Shown: positions 8,382-16,677, numbered from the stretch's first letter. The stretch is 64,000 bases of DNA from Xanthobacteraceae bacterium (GCA_022844485.1 JALHLQ010000021.1:1-64000); one strand, 5' to 3'. Program-made: numbers and translations. Notes: a model not told the origin generated them from the letters alone.

Positions 8382-9590
8382 TCACTCGCGCGCGACGGCC
8401 CTTGCGAGCACCTCGGCGCTCACGGGCTTTGTGACATAGCCGTCCATGCCGGCCGCGCGGGCGGCGGATTCTTCGCTTGCGGCGGCGTGAGCCGAGAGGC
8501 CGATGATCGGCACGCGCGAGGCGGCGCCGGACGTTTCGCGAATGCGGCGGGTCGCCTCGATGCCGTCCATTCCGGGCAGCGTGATGTCCATCAGCACGAC
8601 GTCATACCGCCCGGCGGAGGCGGCTTCGACGGCGGCCTCGCCGGTACCGACAAAATCCACGCTATGGCCGAGCCCCGCCAGGATCGTGTTGAGCACGACG
8701 CGGCCATAAGGATTGTCCTCGGCGCAGAGGACGCGCAGGGGCCTCGACGCGCGCCCAGGCGAGGGGAGCGCAGTGTTCGCCGGCGCGGCAAGAGCGTCGT
8801 CGGGCGGATCGAGCACGGCCGACAAACGGAAGGTGCTGCCGCGGCCGGGCTCGCTCTCGACCTCCAGCTTGCCTTTCATCGCTTTCGTCACGCGCTGCAC
8901 GAACGCGAGACCAAGGCCCGCGCCGCCGAAGCGCCGTGAAACGCTTTCGCTGGCTTGCGCAAAAGGGCGAAAGAGCCCGCGCAGCTCCGCGCGCGCCATG
9001 CCGATTCCCTGATCGGCGATGGTGAAGACGAGGCGATGCTTCGCGCCTTTGCGTTCCGCATGGACGGAAAATGAGATTGCACCGTGGTCGGTGAACTTCA
9101 CGGCGTTGTCGATGAGGTTTTCGAGCGCCGCGCGCAAACGCGTCTGATCGCCGATGACGGCCTCGGGCAGGCCCGCGTCGATATGGACTTCGGCGGAGAG
9201 ACCCTTCGCCTCCGCCCGCGCCCGCAGCGTCGCGGCGATCGTCTCGGCCAGCGTGCGCGGCCGAAAAAGGTCGCGGCGCAATACGAGCTTTGCGGTCTTT
9301 GCCTTGGCCGAATCGATCACAAGGGTCGTGAACAGATCGAGGTGCTGCGCGGCGCTCTTGATCGCCGCCGCCCATTCGCGCTCCCGCTCGCCGAGATCGG
9401 CGGCGCTGAGCAGTTCGCTGAAGGCGGCGATGCTGTTGAGCGGCGTGCGGATTTCATGCGCGAGCAGGGCCAGCGCCCGCTCGATGTCCGCGGGCGCATC
9501 CTGGTCCTTGGCCTTTGCGATCCGGACCGGCGCGCGTCTCGCGCGCGCGCGCTTTTTCGGCGCCGATCGGCTCCGCTTCTTGCGAGTCAT
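8382..9590 (-). CDS. Sensorless hybrid histidine kinase/response regulator
   Basis: The 402-residue soluble protein starts with a Lys/Arg-rich tail (1-30) and has no membrane or PAS sensor domain. The H-box is HEIRTPLN (His45). An ATPase domain follows, with N-box NLIDNAVKF and G boxes IADQGIGM and GGAGLGLAFV. A receiver domain completes it (about 285-402), with phosphoacceptor Asp335 in VVLMD and Lys388 in TKP. The direct fusion suggests intramolecular phosphotransfer from His45 to Asp335. The signal is probably delivered by a partner protein. The basic N-terminus could bind nucleic acid or membrane, but that is a guess. Confidence 0.9.
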   Translation of the reverse strand: MTRKKRSRSAPKKRARARRAPVRIAKAKDQDAPADIERALALLAHEIRTPLNSIAAFSELLSAADLGEREREWAAAIKSAAQHLDLFTTLVIDSAKAKTAKLVLRRDLFRPRTLAETIAATLRARAEAKGLSAEVHIDAGLPEAVIGDQTRLRAALENLIDNAVKFTDHGAISFSVHAERKGAKHRLVFTIADQGIGMARAELRGLFRPFAQASESVSRRFGGAGLGLAFVQRVTKAMKGKLEVESEPGRGSTFRLSAVLDPPDDALAAPANTALPSPGRASRPLRVLCAEDNPYGRVVLNTILAGLGHSVDFVGTGEAAVEAASAGRYDVVLMDITLPGMDGIEATRRIRETSGAASRVPIIGLSAHAAASEESAARAAGMDGYVTKPVSAEVLARAVARE

Positions 9591-9651
9591 CTCATCCTGA
9601 CTCCCCTCGCCAGAATGGCACAGATCGCAGGCATTAGGCGAGGTTCGGCCC

Positions 9652-10521
9652 TCAAGGAGGCCCGATCAGCCTGCGAATGTCCGCAGGCGTGACGCCTTGC
9701 CTGCGGAGCGCGCGGAGGCCGGTCGCCCCGGTCGACTTCGAGAGTTTCTTTCCTTCGGCGTCTCGGATCAGCCGGTGGTGGCGGTAAAGCGGCGCCGGGC
9801 AGCCGAGCAAAGTCTGGAGCAGGCGGTGAACGCTCGTCGACCAGAACAAATCGCATCCGCGCACGACATGCGTCACGCCTTGCGCGGCATCGTCCACCAC
9901 GACGGCAAGGTGATAGCTCGTCGGAACGTCCTTGCGGGCCAGCACGACGTCGCCCCACATCTGCGGCGCCGCCGCAATCGTTCCCGTTTGTCCGTCCGGA
10001 CCGTGTCCGCATTCCTCCCAGGCGAGGGGGCCCGTGCGTTCCTCGGCGCGCCGCGTGTCGAGCCGCAGCGCATAGGGCGCGCCGGACCCGATGATGCGTG
10101 CGCGCTCGGCTGCGGACGACGCCTTGGCGAAGCCCGGATAGAGCGGCGCGCCGTCCGGGTCGCGCGGCCAGGGCCCTTCGCGCTCGCGCGCAGCGACGAG
10201 CTGCGCGATCGCCGCGCGGCTTTCGGCGCTCGGATACAGGAGCCCAAGCGCCATCAGGCGATCGCGCGCGGCGGCGTAGTCTGCGAGATGCCCGGATTGC
10301 CGGCGCACCGGCTGCTCCCATTCGACGCCGAGCCAGGCAAGGTCCTCATAGATCGCGGCCTCGTATTCCGGGCGGCAGCGCGCCGCGTCGATGTCCTCGA
10401 TGCGCAAGAGAAAGCGTCCGCCCATCTCGCGCGCCATGTCGTGGTTGAGCAGCGCCGAGAGCGCGTGCCCGAGATGCAGATAGCCGTTCGGGCTCGGCGC
10501 GAAGCGGAATACGGGCTGCAT
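9652..10521 (-). CDS. gluQ: Glutamyl-Q tRNA(Asp) synthetase
   Basis: The 289-residue protein is the catalytic core of a glutamyl-tRNA synthetase without the anticodon-binding domain. This is the hallmark of GluQ-RS, which places glutamate on the queuosine base of tRNA(Asp). The HIGH-type motif is HLGH (16-19), FRFAPSPNGYLHLGHA begins the Rossmann fold, and the KMSKS-type loop is KKLSKS. The frame is open upstream, but the family N-terminus MQPVFRFAPSP starts at 10521. That ATG shares one base with the stop of a small upstream ORF, suggesting translational coupling. Confidence 0.93.
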   Translation of the reverse strand: MQPVFRFAPSPNGYLHLGHALSALLNHDMAREMGGRFLLRIEDIDAARCRPEYEAAIYEDLAWLGVEWEQPVRRQSGHLADYAAARDRLMALGLLYPSAESRAAIAQLVAAREREGPWPRDPDGAPLYPGFAKASSAAERARIIGSGAPYALRLDTRRAEERTGPLAWEECGHGPDGQTGTIAAAPQMWGDVVLARKDVPTSYHLAVVVDDAAQGVTHVVRGCDLFWSTSVHRLLQTLLGCPAPLYRHHRLIRDAEGKKLSKSTGATGLRALRRQGVTPADIRRLIGPP

Positions 10522-10679
10522 CAGCGCACGAACAAGCGACGATCCCAGGCGACGCGCTTCGGTTTGGGGCGAGGCGTCCGGATCAACCGCTCGATCAGGC
10601 GCTCGGGAATTTCGGTCTCGACGTAGACGTCGGACCTCGGAATTCGGCCGAGCCCGGTATAACAAAGGCGCTCAAGCAT
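10521..10679 (-). CDS. Possible 52-residue protein coupled to GluQ-RS
   Basis: The small frame encodes 52 residues, beginning MLERLCYTGLGRIPRSDVYV and ending WDRRLFVR. Its stop TGA overlaps the GluQ-RS start ATG by one base (TGATG). Codon third positions are mostly G or C as in neighbouring genes, and the protein is rich in Arg, Leu and Pro with net positive charge. I recognise no domain. It could be a real small protein or a leader that sets translation of GluQ-RS. The overlap and codon use are seen; function is unknown. Confidence 0.4.
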   Translation of the reverse strand: MLERLCYTGLGRIPRSDVYVETEIPERLIERLIRTPRPKPKRVAWDRRLFVR

Positions 10680-10706
10680 GGTGATGGCGAATTACGTTCC
10701 GCACGC

Positions 10707-10741
10707 GCGAAGATCGCCAGAGGCAAGCTTGCGATCTTCGC
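10707..10741. promoter_or_regulatory. 11-bp perfect inverted repeat between gluQ unit and alkA
   Basis: GCGAAGATCGC (10707-10717) is repeated inverted as GCGATCTTCGC (10731-10741) with a 13-base spacer. It lies in the divergent intergenic space, just upstream of the 52-residue ORF. It may be an operator or an mRNA hairpin. Confidence 0.5.
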
Positions 10742-10767
10742 CATATGACGCAGTAGTCTGTCATATG
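10742..10767. promoter_or_regulatory. CATATGAC-N10-GTCATATG inverted repeat upstream of alkA
   Basis: Perfect 8-base arms (10742-10749 and 10760-10767) are separated by 10 bases, so the arms repeat on the same face about two helical turns apart. This is a typical dimer operator layout. It lies 28 bases before the preferred alkA start. No regulator gene is adjacent. Confidence 0.5.
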
Positions 10768-10794
10768 ACACTTGCCAAGCTCGCAGGTCTGCGC

Positions 10795-11454
10795 ATGACG
10801 AAACCCCCGCTTATCCGGAATGATCGCGACATTGCGCGCGGCCTTGCGGCGCTGCTGCGCGCCGATCCGAGGCTGGCCGACGTGCGGGCGGCCGCGGGCG
10901 AGGTCGCGGTGCGAAGGCGGCCGGCGGATTTTTCGGGGCTGATCGCTATCGTCACCGCGCAGCAGCTCTCCACTGCGAGCGCGGCGGCGATTTTCGGCCG
11001 GATGCAGGAGGCCTTCGATCCGTTCACGCCGGAGGCGGTGCTGCGCGCCCGCGCCGCGCGGCTCCAGCGCATCGGACTGTCGCAGCCGAAAATCCGCACC
11101 GTGAAGGCGATTGCGAAAGCGATGACGAGCGGCGCGCTCGATCTCGACGCGCTCGCCGGTTTGCCGGCCGACGAGGCGCACAAGGCGCTCGTCGCGGTGC
11201 ACGGGATCGGTCCTTGGACGGCGGACATCTATTTGCTGTTCTGTCTCGGGCACGCCGACGCCTGGCCCGCCGGCGATCTCGCCTTGCAGGAAGCGTCGCG
11301 GCTTGCTTTCGCGCTTCCTGCGCGGCCGAGCGCAAAAGAGATGATCTTGCTTGCCGAAGCCTGGCGTCCGTGGCGCGGCGTCGCGGCTAAACTGCTGTGG
11401 GCCTACTATCGCGCCGCCAAGGGCCGCGAAGGCGCGCCGGTCAAAGCCTCGTGA
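10795..11454 (+). CDS. alkA: DNA-3-methyladenine glycosylase II (AlkA/HhH-GPD family)
   Basis: The 219-residue base-excision repair glycosylase removes alkylated bases. The helix-hairpin-helix is VAVHGIGPWTADIYLL, followed by the catalytic Asp in PAGDLAL (about residue 161). There is no N-terminal TATA-like domain, so this is the short AlkA form common in alphaproteobacteria. I chose the ATG at 10795 because related proteins begin close to it. An in-frame ATG at 10765 lies inside the CATATGAC repeat and is less likely. Confidence 0.88.
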   Translation: MTKPPLIRNDRDIARGLAALLRADPRLADVRAAAGEVAVRRRPADFSGLIAIVTAQQLSTASAAAIFGRMQEAFDPFTPEAVLRARAARLQRIGLSQPKIRTVKAIAKAMTSGALDLDALAGLPADEAHKALVAVHGIGPWTADIYLLFCLGHADAWPAGDLALQEASRLAFALPARPSAKEMILLAEAWRPWRGVAAKLLWAYYRAAKGREGAPVKAS

Positions 11455-11468
11455 GGCGTTCCAGCGAA

Positions 11469-11507
11469 AGAAAACAGGGGCCCCGCGCGGCGGAGCCCCT
11501 GTTTTCT
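11469..11507. terminator. Bidirectional rho-independent terminator
   Basis: A perfect 13-base stem pairs AGAAAACAGGGGC (11469-11481) with GCCCCTGTTTTCT (11495-11507). Each strand ends in a T-rich run, so it can stop both alkA (plus) and the small secreted-protein gene (minus). Confidence 0.9.
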
Positions 11508-11526
11508 AGCTTGACGCTTGTGCGGC

Positions 11527-11745
11527 TTAGAAACCGCCGGTGGTCAGCTCGGCCGGGTTCTGCGCGGTTTGCGGAACCGTGGAGTTGACGACGGAGCGGC
11601 CTTCGACGGTCCGCGCCTGGGAATGCCGCTCGAGATGGGGATAACGGTCGCTGAGCAGCGGCGAGCCGGAGCCGTCGGCGAAGGCGGAGGTCGTCAGGCC
11701 GATCAGGGTTGCGGCGGCAAGCGTGGTCTTGATGTGCTTGAACAT
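11527..11745 (-). CDS. Small secreted protein with a DRYPHL motif
   Basis: The 72-residue protein has a signal peptide (1-24, cleavage after AFA) and a short, polar, probably unfolded mature part. SDRYPHL follows about 10 residues after the predicted cleavage. A near-identical motif occurs at the same place in the two CHAP-like proteins at 58713 and 59705. AGGAGATAG precedes the ATG. Function is unknown. Confidence 0.8.
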   Translation of the reverse strand: MFKHIKTTLAAATLIGLTTSAFADGSGSPLLSDRYPHLERHSQARTVEGRSVVNSTVPQTAQNPAELTTGGF

Positions 11746-11849
11746 GGTCTATCTCCTGTTGTTCATGTCCGTCCGGAAGTTCCGGTCGATGACATGCCGG
11801 AGATAGGACCGATATTCGTGCGAATAATCCGGCGGCTGCGCATAGGACT

Positions 11850-11866
11850 TCACACTCGCGGTGTGA
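11850..11866. promoter_or_regulatory. TCACAC-N5-GTGTGA inverted repeat
   Basis: Perfect 6-base arms lie in the 159-base divergent space between the small secreted protein (minus) and the esterase (plus), 39 bases before the esterase start. The layout fits a transcription factor site. The factor is not identified. Confidence 0.4.
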
Positions 11867-11904
11867 GATTGTTCGGATGATGGTGGAAGGCCAGATATGA
11901 GCGC

Positions 11905-12579
11905 ATGGCGATGATCGACGGCCCGCGGCTTCAGCCGGCGGCAGGCGGCGCACCGCGCCAGCTCGTCGTGTTTCTTCACGGCTACGGCGCCGATGGCAAC
12001 GACCTCATCGAGATCGGCCGCGCATGGCAGCAGCTGCTGCCGCACGCCGCCTTCGTCTCGCCGCATGCGCCGGAGCCGTGCGGGCAAGCGCCGATGGGAC
12101 GTCAATGGTTCGAGTTGACGTTCCGTGATCCGGAGGAGCGCTGGCGCGGCGTCAACGCCGCGGCGCCCGGACTCGACGGTTTCCTCGATGCGGAACTGGC
12201 GCGGCACAGGCTGCCGCCGGCGGCGCTCGCGCTGGTCGGCTTCAGCCAGGGCACGATGATGGCGTTGCATGTCGGGCTTCGCCGCGCGAGCGCGCCGGCC
12301 GCGATCATCGGCTATTCGGGTCTGTTCGTTCTTCCCTCTGGCAGTGCGCCCGATGCGGTTGCGCGCGACATCCGCGCGCGCCCGCCGATCCTGCTCGTTC
12401 ACGGCGCCGAAGACGACCTCATTCCGGCGCAGGCGCTGTTCATGTCGGCGCAGGCGCTGGCTTCGCTTGGCCTCGCGGTCGAATGGCATCTCTCGCAAGG
12501 CGTCGGCCATGGGATCGACGGCGAGGGGCTGCGGCACGGGGGCGAGTTTCTGGCGCGCTGCCTTGCCGCCGCGGCATGA
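11905..12579 (+). CDS. Phospholipase/carboxylesterase-family alpha/beta hydrolase
   Basis: The 224-residue cytoplasmic hydrolase has the oxyanion loop VVFLHGYGADG, nucleophile Ser114 in GFSQG, an Asp in GAEDDLIP (about 176) and a His in GVGHGID (about 206). This matches the carboxylesterase/lysophospholipase (YpfH/EstB) group. The natural substrate is uncertain. A second ATG six bases in is an alternative start. Confidence 0.88.
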   Translation: MAMIDGPRLQPAAGGAPRQLVVFLHGYGADGNDLIEIGRAWQQLLPHAAFVSPHAPEPCGQAPMGRQWFELTFRDPEERWRGVNAAAPGLDGFLDAELARHRLPPAALALVGFSQGTMMALHVGLRRASAPAAIIGYSGLFVLPSGSAPDAVARDIRARPPILLVHGAEDDLIPAQALFMSAQALASLGLAVEWHLSQGVGHGIDGEGLRHGGEFLARCLAAAA

Positions 12580-12709
12580 CAGGGCAGCGTGTACAAAGGG
12601 CTGAACCGCCTTCACATTCCCGACATGTATTCGATAGACTAACGCAGTCTGAATGCGCTAGGGGTGTGGCCGCAAGGCGGGGCCATAGGAGGGTCGAGGA
12701 GCCAAGGCT

Positions 12710-13267
12710 TTGAACGTGCACGTATCACCAGGAGGGTTTCCGGCTCTGGTGCTCAATGCGGATTTCAGGCCCTTGAGCTATTATCCCCTCTCGCTCTGGT
12801 CGTGGCAGGACGCCATCAAGGCCGTGTTTCTCGAGCGGGTGAATATCGTCGCCGAATATGACCGGGCGGTTCGAAGCCCGAGCTTCGAGATGAAGCTGCC
12901 GAGCGTGGTGTCGCTGAAGACCTTCGTCAAGCCCACGACCCACCCCGCCTTCACGCGATTTAACGTTTTCCTGCGCGACCGCTTCTCCTGCCAATATTGC
13001 GGCGATCGCGACGATCTGACCTTCGATCATATCGTGCCGCGCTCGCGCGGCGGGCACACGACCTGGACCAACGTGGTCGCCGCCTGCTCGCCCTGTAATC
13101 TGCGCAAGGGCAGCCTGACGCCGGGCGAAGCCGGGATGTGGCCGTCGCAAATGCCGTTCCAGCCGAGCGTGCAGCAGCTGCACCGCAACGGCCGGCTGTT
13201 TCCGCCGAACTACCTGCACGAGAGCTGGCTCGATTATCTCTACTGGGATACGGAGCTCGATCCGTAA
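12710..13267 (+). CDS. HNH endonuclease family protein
   Basis: The 185-residue protein has a compact HNH/zinc-finger nuclease core: CQYC (Cys94, Cys97), DH at 106-107, His116, and a second pair, Cys126 and Cys129, followed by Asn130. The N-terminal half (about 1-85, with LNADFRPLSYYPLSLW) is the conserved extension seen in chromosomal HNH proteins of alphaproteobacteria. The start is TTG with GGAGGGTCGAGGA upstream. It is not linked to a restriction or phage gene, so a housekeeping DNA-processing role is more likely than defence. The 3' end overlaps dsbB by 28 bases, tail to tail. Confidence 0.88.
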   Translation: MNVHVSPGGFPALVLNADFRPLSYYPLSLWSWQDAIKAVFLERVNIVAEYDRAVRSPSFEMKLPSVVSLKTFVKPTTHPAFTRFNVFLRDRFSCQYCGDRDDLTFDHIVPRSRGGHTTWTNVVAACSPCNLRKGSLTPGEAGMWPSQMPFQPSVQQLHRNGRLFPPNYLHESWLDYLYWDTELDP

Positions 13268-13800
13268 GCCGGGCGGGCCGTCCGCAATGCCGCCCAGAGC
13301 GCGGTTGCGGCCAAGGACAGCGCGATCGCCACGTTCCATCCCGCCAGCGACAGGCCGAGGATACGGAACGGCGCCTCGTCGCAGCGCACGACATTGATCG
13401 ATTGCAGCTTGGCGATGAGGTCGTTCGCCGCGCCGAGGGCGGCGACCGGCGCGGAGCAATCCTGCGGGCCGGTCCAGAATTTCCACTCAATGCCGGCGTG
13501 ATAGACGCCGAGCCCCGCGGTCCAGAGCATCAATCCGACAATCCCGAAAAGACCGAGCAGCAGGATCGGGCGCGGCGTGTTCTGCGAGGCCGCGAGGGCG
13601 ACAAGCGCGGCGAGCGGCACCGCGATGTAATAGGCGATGCGCTGCTCGAGGCAGAGCGGGCAGGGAAGATAGTTGAACCCGTACTGGGATACGTAGGCGC
13701 CGGCGAGCGTGAGCGCGCCCACGATCGCGACCGCCGCGGCGGCCACGAGCGCGGGGGAGCGGGTGCGCGCGAGCGCAAAGGGCGTCGACGGTTGAAGCAT
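13240..13800 (-). CDS. dsbB: Disulfide bond formation protein B
   Basis: The 186-residue inner-membrane protein has four membrane helices. The first periplasmic cysteine pair is in PCPLC (47 and 50) and the second is Cys115 (GPQDCS) and Cys140 (VVRCDE). DsbB reoxidises DsbA and passes electrons to quinone. All four catalytic cysteines are present. No dsbA lies nearby. Confidence 0.9.
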   Translation of the reverse strand: MLQPSTPFALARTRSPALVAAAAVAIVGALTLAGAYVSQYGFNYLPCPLCLEQRIAYYIAVPLAALVALAASQNTPRPILLLGLFGIVGLMLWTAGLGVYHAGIEWKFWTGPQDCSAPVAALGAANDLIAKLQSINVVRCDEAPFRILGLSLAGWNVAIALSLAATALWAALRTARPAYGSSSVSQ

Positions 13801-13867
13801 CCGGATTCGCTTAGCGGCGGGCTGTGCCCATGTCGATGGCTGAGCAGCGGTTCAAGCAAATTTGTAC

Positions 13868-13948
13868 GCGTGGGCACGCGCCTTCGGCGTTTTGCCCACC
13901 CTACGCATTTCGGGTGGTAGGGTGGGCTGAGCGAAGCGAAGCCCACGC
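13868..13948. repeat. Facing pair of GTAGGGTGGGC repeats
   Basis: Two copies in opposite orientation (13868-13905 and 13917-13948) make a large hairpin between dsbB and the dioxygenase gene. Sequence and arms match the copies at 25-165. It may serve as a transcript end structure. Confidence 0.8.
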
Positions 13949-13969
13949 ATTTCCGGAACAAAATACATA

Positions 13970-14926
13970 TCAGGACCGAACCGGCGGCGTTCCGTGGGTG
14001 TGGAAACTCTCGATGGTCTTGAGCCCCCAGGCCTGACCCTTCTTCCGCTCGGCTTCCGTCCAGGTCACGGTCTCCCAATCCGGCGCGAGGATCAGGCGGG
14101 CGCCGGCATTGGCGATCTCGACGCGGTTGCCGGCCGGCTCGTAGACGTAGAGGAAGAAGGTCTGCTGTATCGCGTGCTTGTGCGGGCCGGTCTCGATGTA
14201 GACGCCGTTCTCGAGGCAGATGTCGGCGGCCTGCAGGACCTGCTCGCGCTGGTCGACGGCGTAGGTCAAATGGTGGAAGCGGCCCTTTGTGCTCGTATTG
14301 TCGCGCGTATAGGCGATGTCGTAGCTCTTATTGTTCACCGTGAACCAGCAGCCGGCGAGCGCCCCGGAATCGAGCACGATCTGCTCGGTGACGCGGCTGC
14401 CCAGCGCCTTCGGCATGAAGTCGCGGATCAAGGACACGTCCTGCGCCAGGAGATTGAGATGGTCGAGCCGGCGCACGGCGCAGCCGCGGCCGTGATTGCG
14501 CTGCGCCTGGTTCTTCAGCGCGGGCCGCTCGGAGGGCGGCGCGACGTAACGGTTGGTCTCGAAATAGATCTCGAACACATGGCCGTCGGGATCGCGAAAG
14601 CGAAAGGCGCGGCCATGGCCGAGGTCGCCGTTGTCCCAGCCAAGGCCAGCACCCATCGCCTCGATCGCGCGCACGCGGCGCATCAGCGCGGGCTCGCTCG
14701 CCGCGCGATAGCCGACATGGCCGACGCCGGTCGTCTTCGCGGCCGTGAGCTTGAGGGTGTGGAATTCGTAATCGTCGAAGGCGCGGAGATAGACGCTGTC
14801 GCCCGCCCGGCCGCTTTCGCTGAGGCCGAGGATGTTCACGAAGAAATCGAGGCTTTCCTCCGGCTTGTCGGTCAGAAGCTCGACATGGGCCAGATGAGCG
14901 ATGTCGTAGATCGGCTCGGCTGTCAT
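13970..14926 (-). CDS. Extradiol ring-cleavage (catechol 2,3-dioxygenase-like) VOC protein
   Basis: The 318-residue protein has two vicinal-oxygen-chelate modules (about 8-125 and 155-290). The metal triad of type I extradiol dioxygenases appears in the second module: His in RLDHLNL, His in FHHLTYAV and Glu in NRVEIANA. Such enzymes cleave catecholic rings with Fe(II). No other aromatic-degradation gene is adjacent, so the substrate is open. The frame continues upstream, but AAAGGGGGCAGG before the ATG at 14926 decides the start. Confidence 0.87.
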   Translation of the reverse strand: MTAEPIYDIAHLAHVELLTDKPEESLDFFVNILGLSESGRAGDSVYLRAFDDYEFHTLKLTAAKTTGVGHVGYRAASEPALMRRVRAIEAMGAGLGWDNGDLGHGRAFRFRDPDGHVFEIYFETNRYVAPPSERPALKNQAQRNHGRGCAVRRLDHLNLLAQDVSLIRDFMPKALGSRVTEQIVLDSGALAGCWFTVNNKSYDIAYTRDNTSTKGRFHHLTYAVDQREQVLQAADICLENGVYIETGPHKHAIQQTFFLYVYEPAGNRVEIANAGARLILAPDWETVTWTEAERKKGQAWGLKTIESFHTHGTPPVRS

Positions 14927-15108
14927 CCTGCCCCCTTTGCGGCGCCGTGCTGCGGCATGTTGCGCGCATCGTAGCGCAGAAGGGGGAGGGCGGCTCAAGC
15001 CCTGATCGGTCAATGCCGGCGGCCTTGCACGGGATCAAGGACACTGCACACGTTTCCCGCCGTTGACCCGGGTGGTCGCCTCGCTATGATCCCGCCCGCC
15101 TGGAGCAA

Positions 15109-15194
15109 GCCCCTGTGGCGGAATGGTAGACGCGCCTGACTCAAAATCAGGTGGATGCAAGTCCGTGCTGGTTCGAGTCCGGCCAGGGGCACCA
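15109..15194 (+). tRNA. tRNA-Leu (anticodon CAA)
   Basis: The acceptor stem GCCCCTG (15109-15115) pairs with CAGGGGC (15184-15190), followed by discriminator A and an encoded CCA (15192-15194). The anticodon stem CCTGA/TCAGG holds the loop CTCAAAA with anticodon CAA at 15142-15144, reading UUG. A long variable arm, typical of class II tRNA-Leu, precedes the GGTTCGAGTCC T-arm. Confidence 0.95.
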
Positions 15195-15231
15195 CTATCC
15201 AACTCCAAACGCCATCGGAAAGGCCGGTCTG

Positions 15232-16677
15232 CTATGGCTGGCTTGCGGTGCGAGGCCCGGTCTCTGCCGAACTTCCGTCCGAAGCCGCCAAGTCAGTGCT
15301 CCGGGCTGTCTCATAATAGCGCTTAACGTCCACGTGCTCCCTCAGAGCCTCCGGCCGGTAAGGCGCGTAGCTATCGTATTGGAGCACCTTCTCTGCTGCG
15401 AAGCGCGTCAGCACAGATGGATGGAGCGATGCTCCGATTACTGGAGCCCTCGGCCGTTTGCGAGCAAAGCGGAAGAAACTGCTGCGGGTCTCGTCGTGCT
15501 GTGGCCCGAGCGGATCAGGGCGCAGTTGCAATACAAAGCCATCCACCTTGAGACCGTCCGGCACAGCTTGTGCCTCTTGGACCATCCACTCAAGGCTGAC
15601 ATCCGACAGTCGTGACTCGTTCTCGGGATAGCTTCCTCCCACATCGGAATGGTTACCGGCGAACCAGAGCTGTTTGAACCACGGCGGATTGCCTTTGCCA
15701 GTGTTGCGCCACTCCTTCGGATTGCCCCACTGCACCCGTGGAAAAGATGCTCGATTTTCATCGATTGCGATCGCATGACGCGCATAGCCTACGTTTGGAT
15801 TGAGCTCTTGATCGTAAAAGCGCAATCGAAGGGCCGCAAAATGAAGGGTTTGCCAGAACGAGTAGCCGTCCAGGTCGACAGCGTAGCGGACATTCTTGAC
15901 AGCCAGAACCAGAGCCGTGGTCACAACTGCCAGGGTCGCGACTGCGACGGTCCAATACAGCCACCCTCCGAACAAGAAGCCAAGCAGGGTGCCGACAGCA
16001 AACACCACCACTGCGATTCCCCCAAAGACGAGCAGCAGTGCATCAAGTGTCGCTACGGACGCCACGGTGTCGAACACGCCAATGAAATGGGGGTATGCGT
16101 TCGAGCCCCCGTCACTGGCAGAGCCGAACTTATCCCGGAACCACTTGCCCAGCGCTTTGCGTTGCTCGACATATTTGGTGTCCTTAGGCGAGCTCACATG
16201 CTGGTAAACTTTCTTCACGCCGATTCGCGCGACGGCTCGCACCGATGCCGGATCGAGTTTGAGGGCCTTCCCGTCCCTCCCAACACGGGGAACGCCGCAC
16301 AGCGCCAGAACCGCTGCAACACAGCGCGCGGTGTAAGCGCCGCGGCTGAAACCGAACAGAAAAATCCGGTCACCGGGCTCCCATATGCGAATAATCGCAG
16401 CGTAACAGTCGATGATGTTGGCGGTTATGCCAAGGCCGGTCGCCTGACCGACAATGTTGTGAATGCGACGGCCAATCCGGCCGAAGAATCCTAAGCCGCC
16501 CGGCTCGGTGCCGATCCCAGGATCGTAGTAGGTGAGTTGCTCGGCCGGATTGATCGGCGAGTCGGGCCCGCAGCGCGTCGCGCGATAGAGCTTGTAGATG
16601 TTGCTGCGGCATTCATCGAAAAGAATGCCGCCGCGCTGCCCGGTCCCGTCGGAAAAGATCACGATGTTCTTGGGCAT
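15232..16677 (-). CDS. DUF2235 alpha/beta hydrolase (Tle1-like phospholipase domain)
   Basis: The 481-residue protein has SDGTGQ (residues 9-14), nucleophile Ser111 in FGFSRGAYTAR, an Asp in GVFDTVAS and a His in GNHSDVGG, the layout of the DUF2235/Tle1 lipase fold. Two hydrophobic segments near residues 215-265 look membrane-spanning, which is unusual for a soluble effector. No VgrG, immunity or other type VI secretion gene is nearby. GC is lower than in neighbours and it sits beside a tRNA, which suggests transfer. The start ATG at 16677 follows ACAGGGGA. Confidence 0.85.
   Translation of the reverse strand: MPKNIVIFSDGTGQRGGILFDECRSNIYKLYRATRCGPDSPINPAEQLTYYDPGIGTEPGGLGFFGRIGRRIHNIVGQATGLGITANIIDCYAAIIRIWEPGDRIFLFGFSRGAYTARCVAAVLALCGVPRVGRDGKALKLDPASVRAVARIGVKKVYQHVSSPKDTKYVEQRKALGKWFRDKFGSASDGGSNAYPHFIGVFDTVASVATLDALLLVFGGIAVVVFAVGTLLGFLFGGWLYWTVAVATLAVVTTALVLAVKNVRYAVDLDGYSFWQTLHFAALRLRFYDQELNPNVGYARHAIAIDENRASFPRVQWGNPKEWRNTGKGNPPWFKQLWFAGNHSDVGGSYPENESRLSDVSLEWMVQEAQAVPDGLKVDGFVLQLRPDPLGPQHDETRSSFFRFARKRPRAPVIGASLHPSVLTRFAAEKVLQYDSYAPYRPEALREHVDVKRYYETARSTDLAASDGSSAETGPRTASQP

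Noticed and set aside
12710-13267. HNH protein as part of a defence system
   Set aside because: It stands alone among housekeeping genes, and the N-terminal extension is that of the widespread chromosomal family.
15232-16677. Type VI secretion effector
   Set aside because: No VgrG, Hcp, PAAR, adaptor or immunity gene is nearby; only the catalytic fold supports it.
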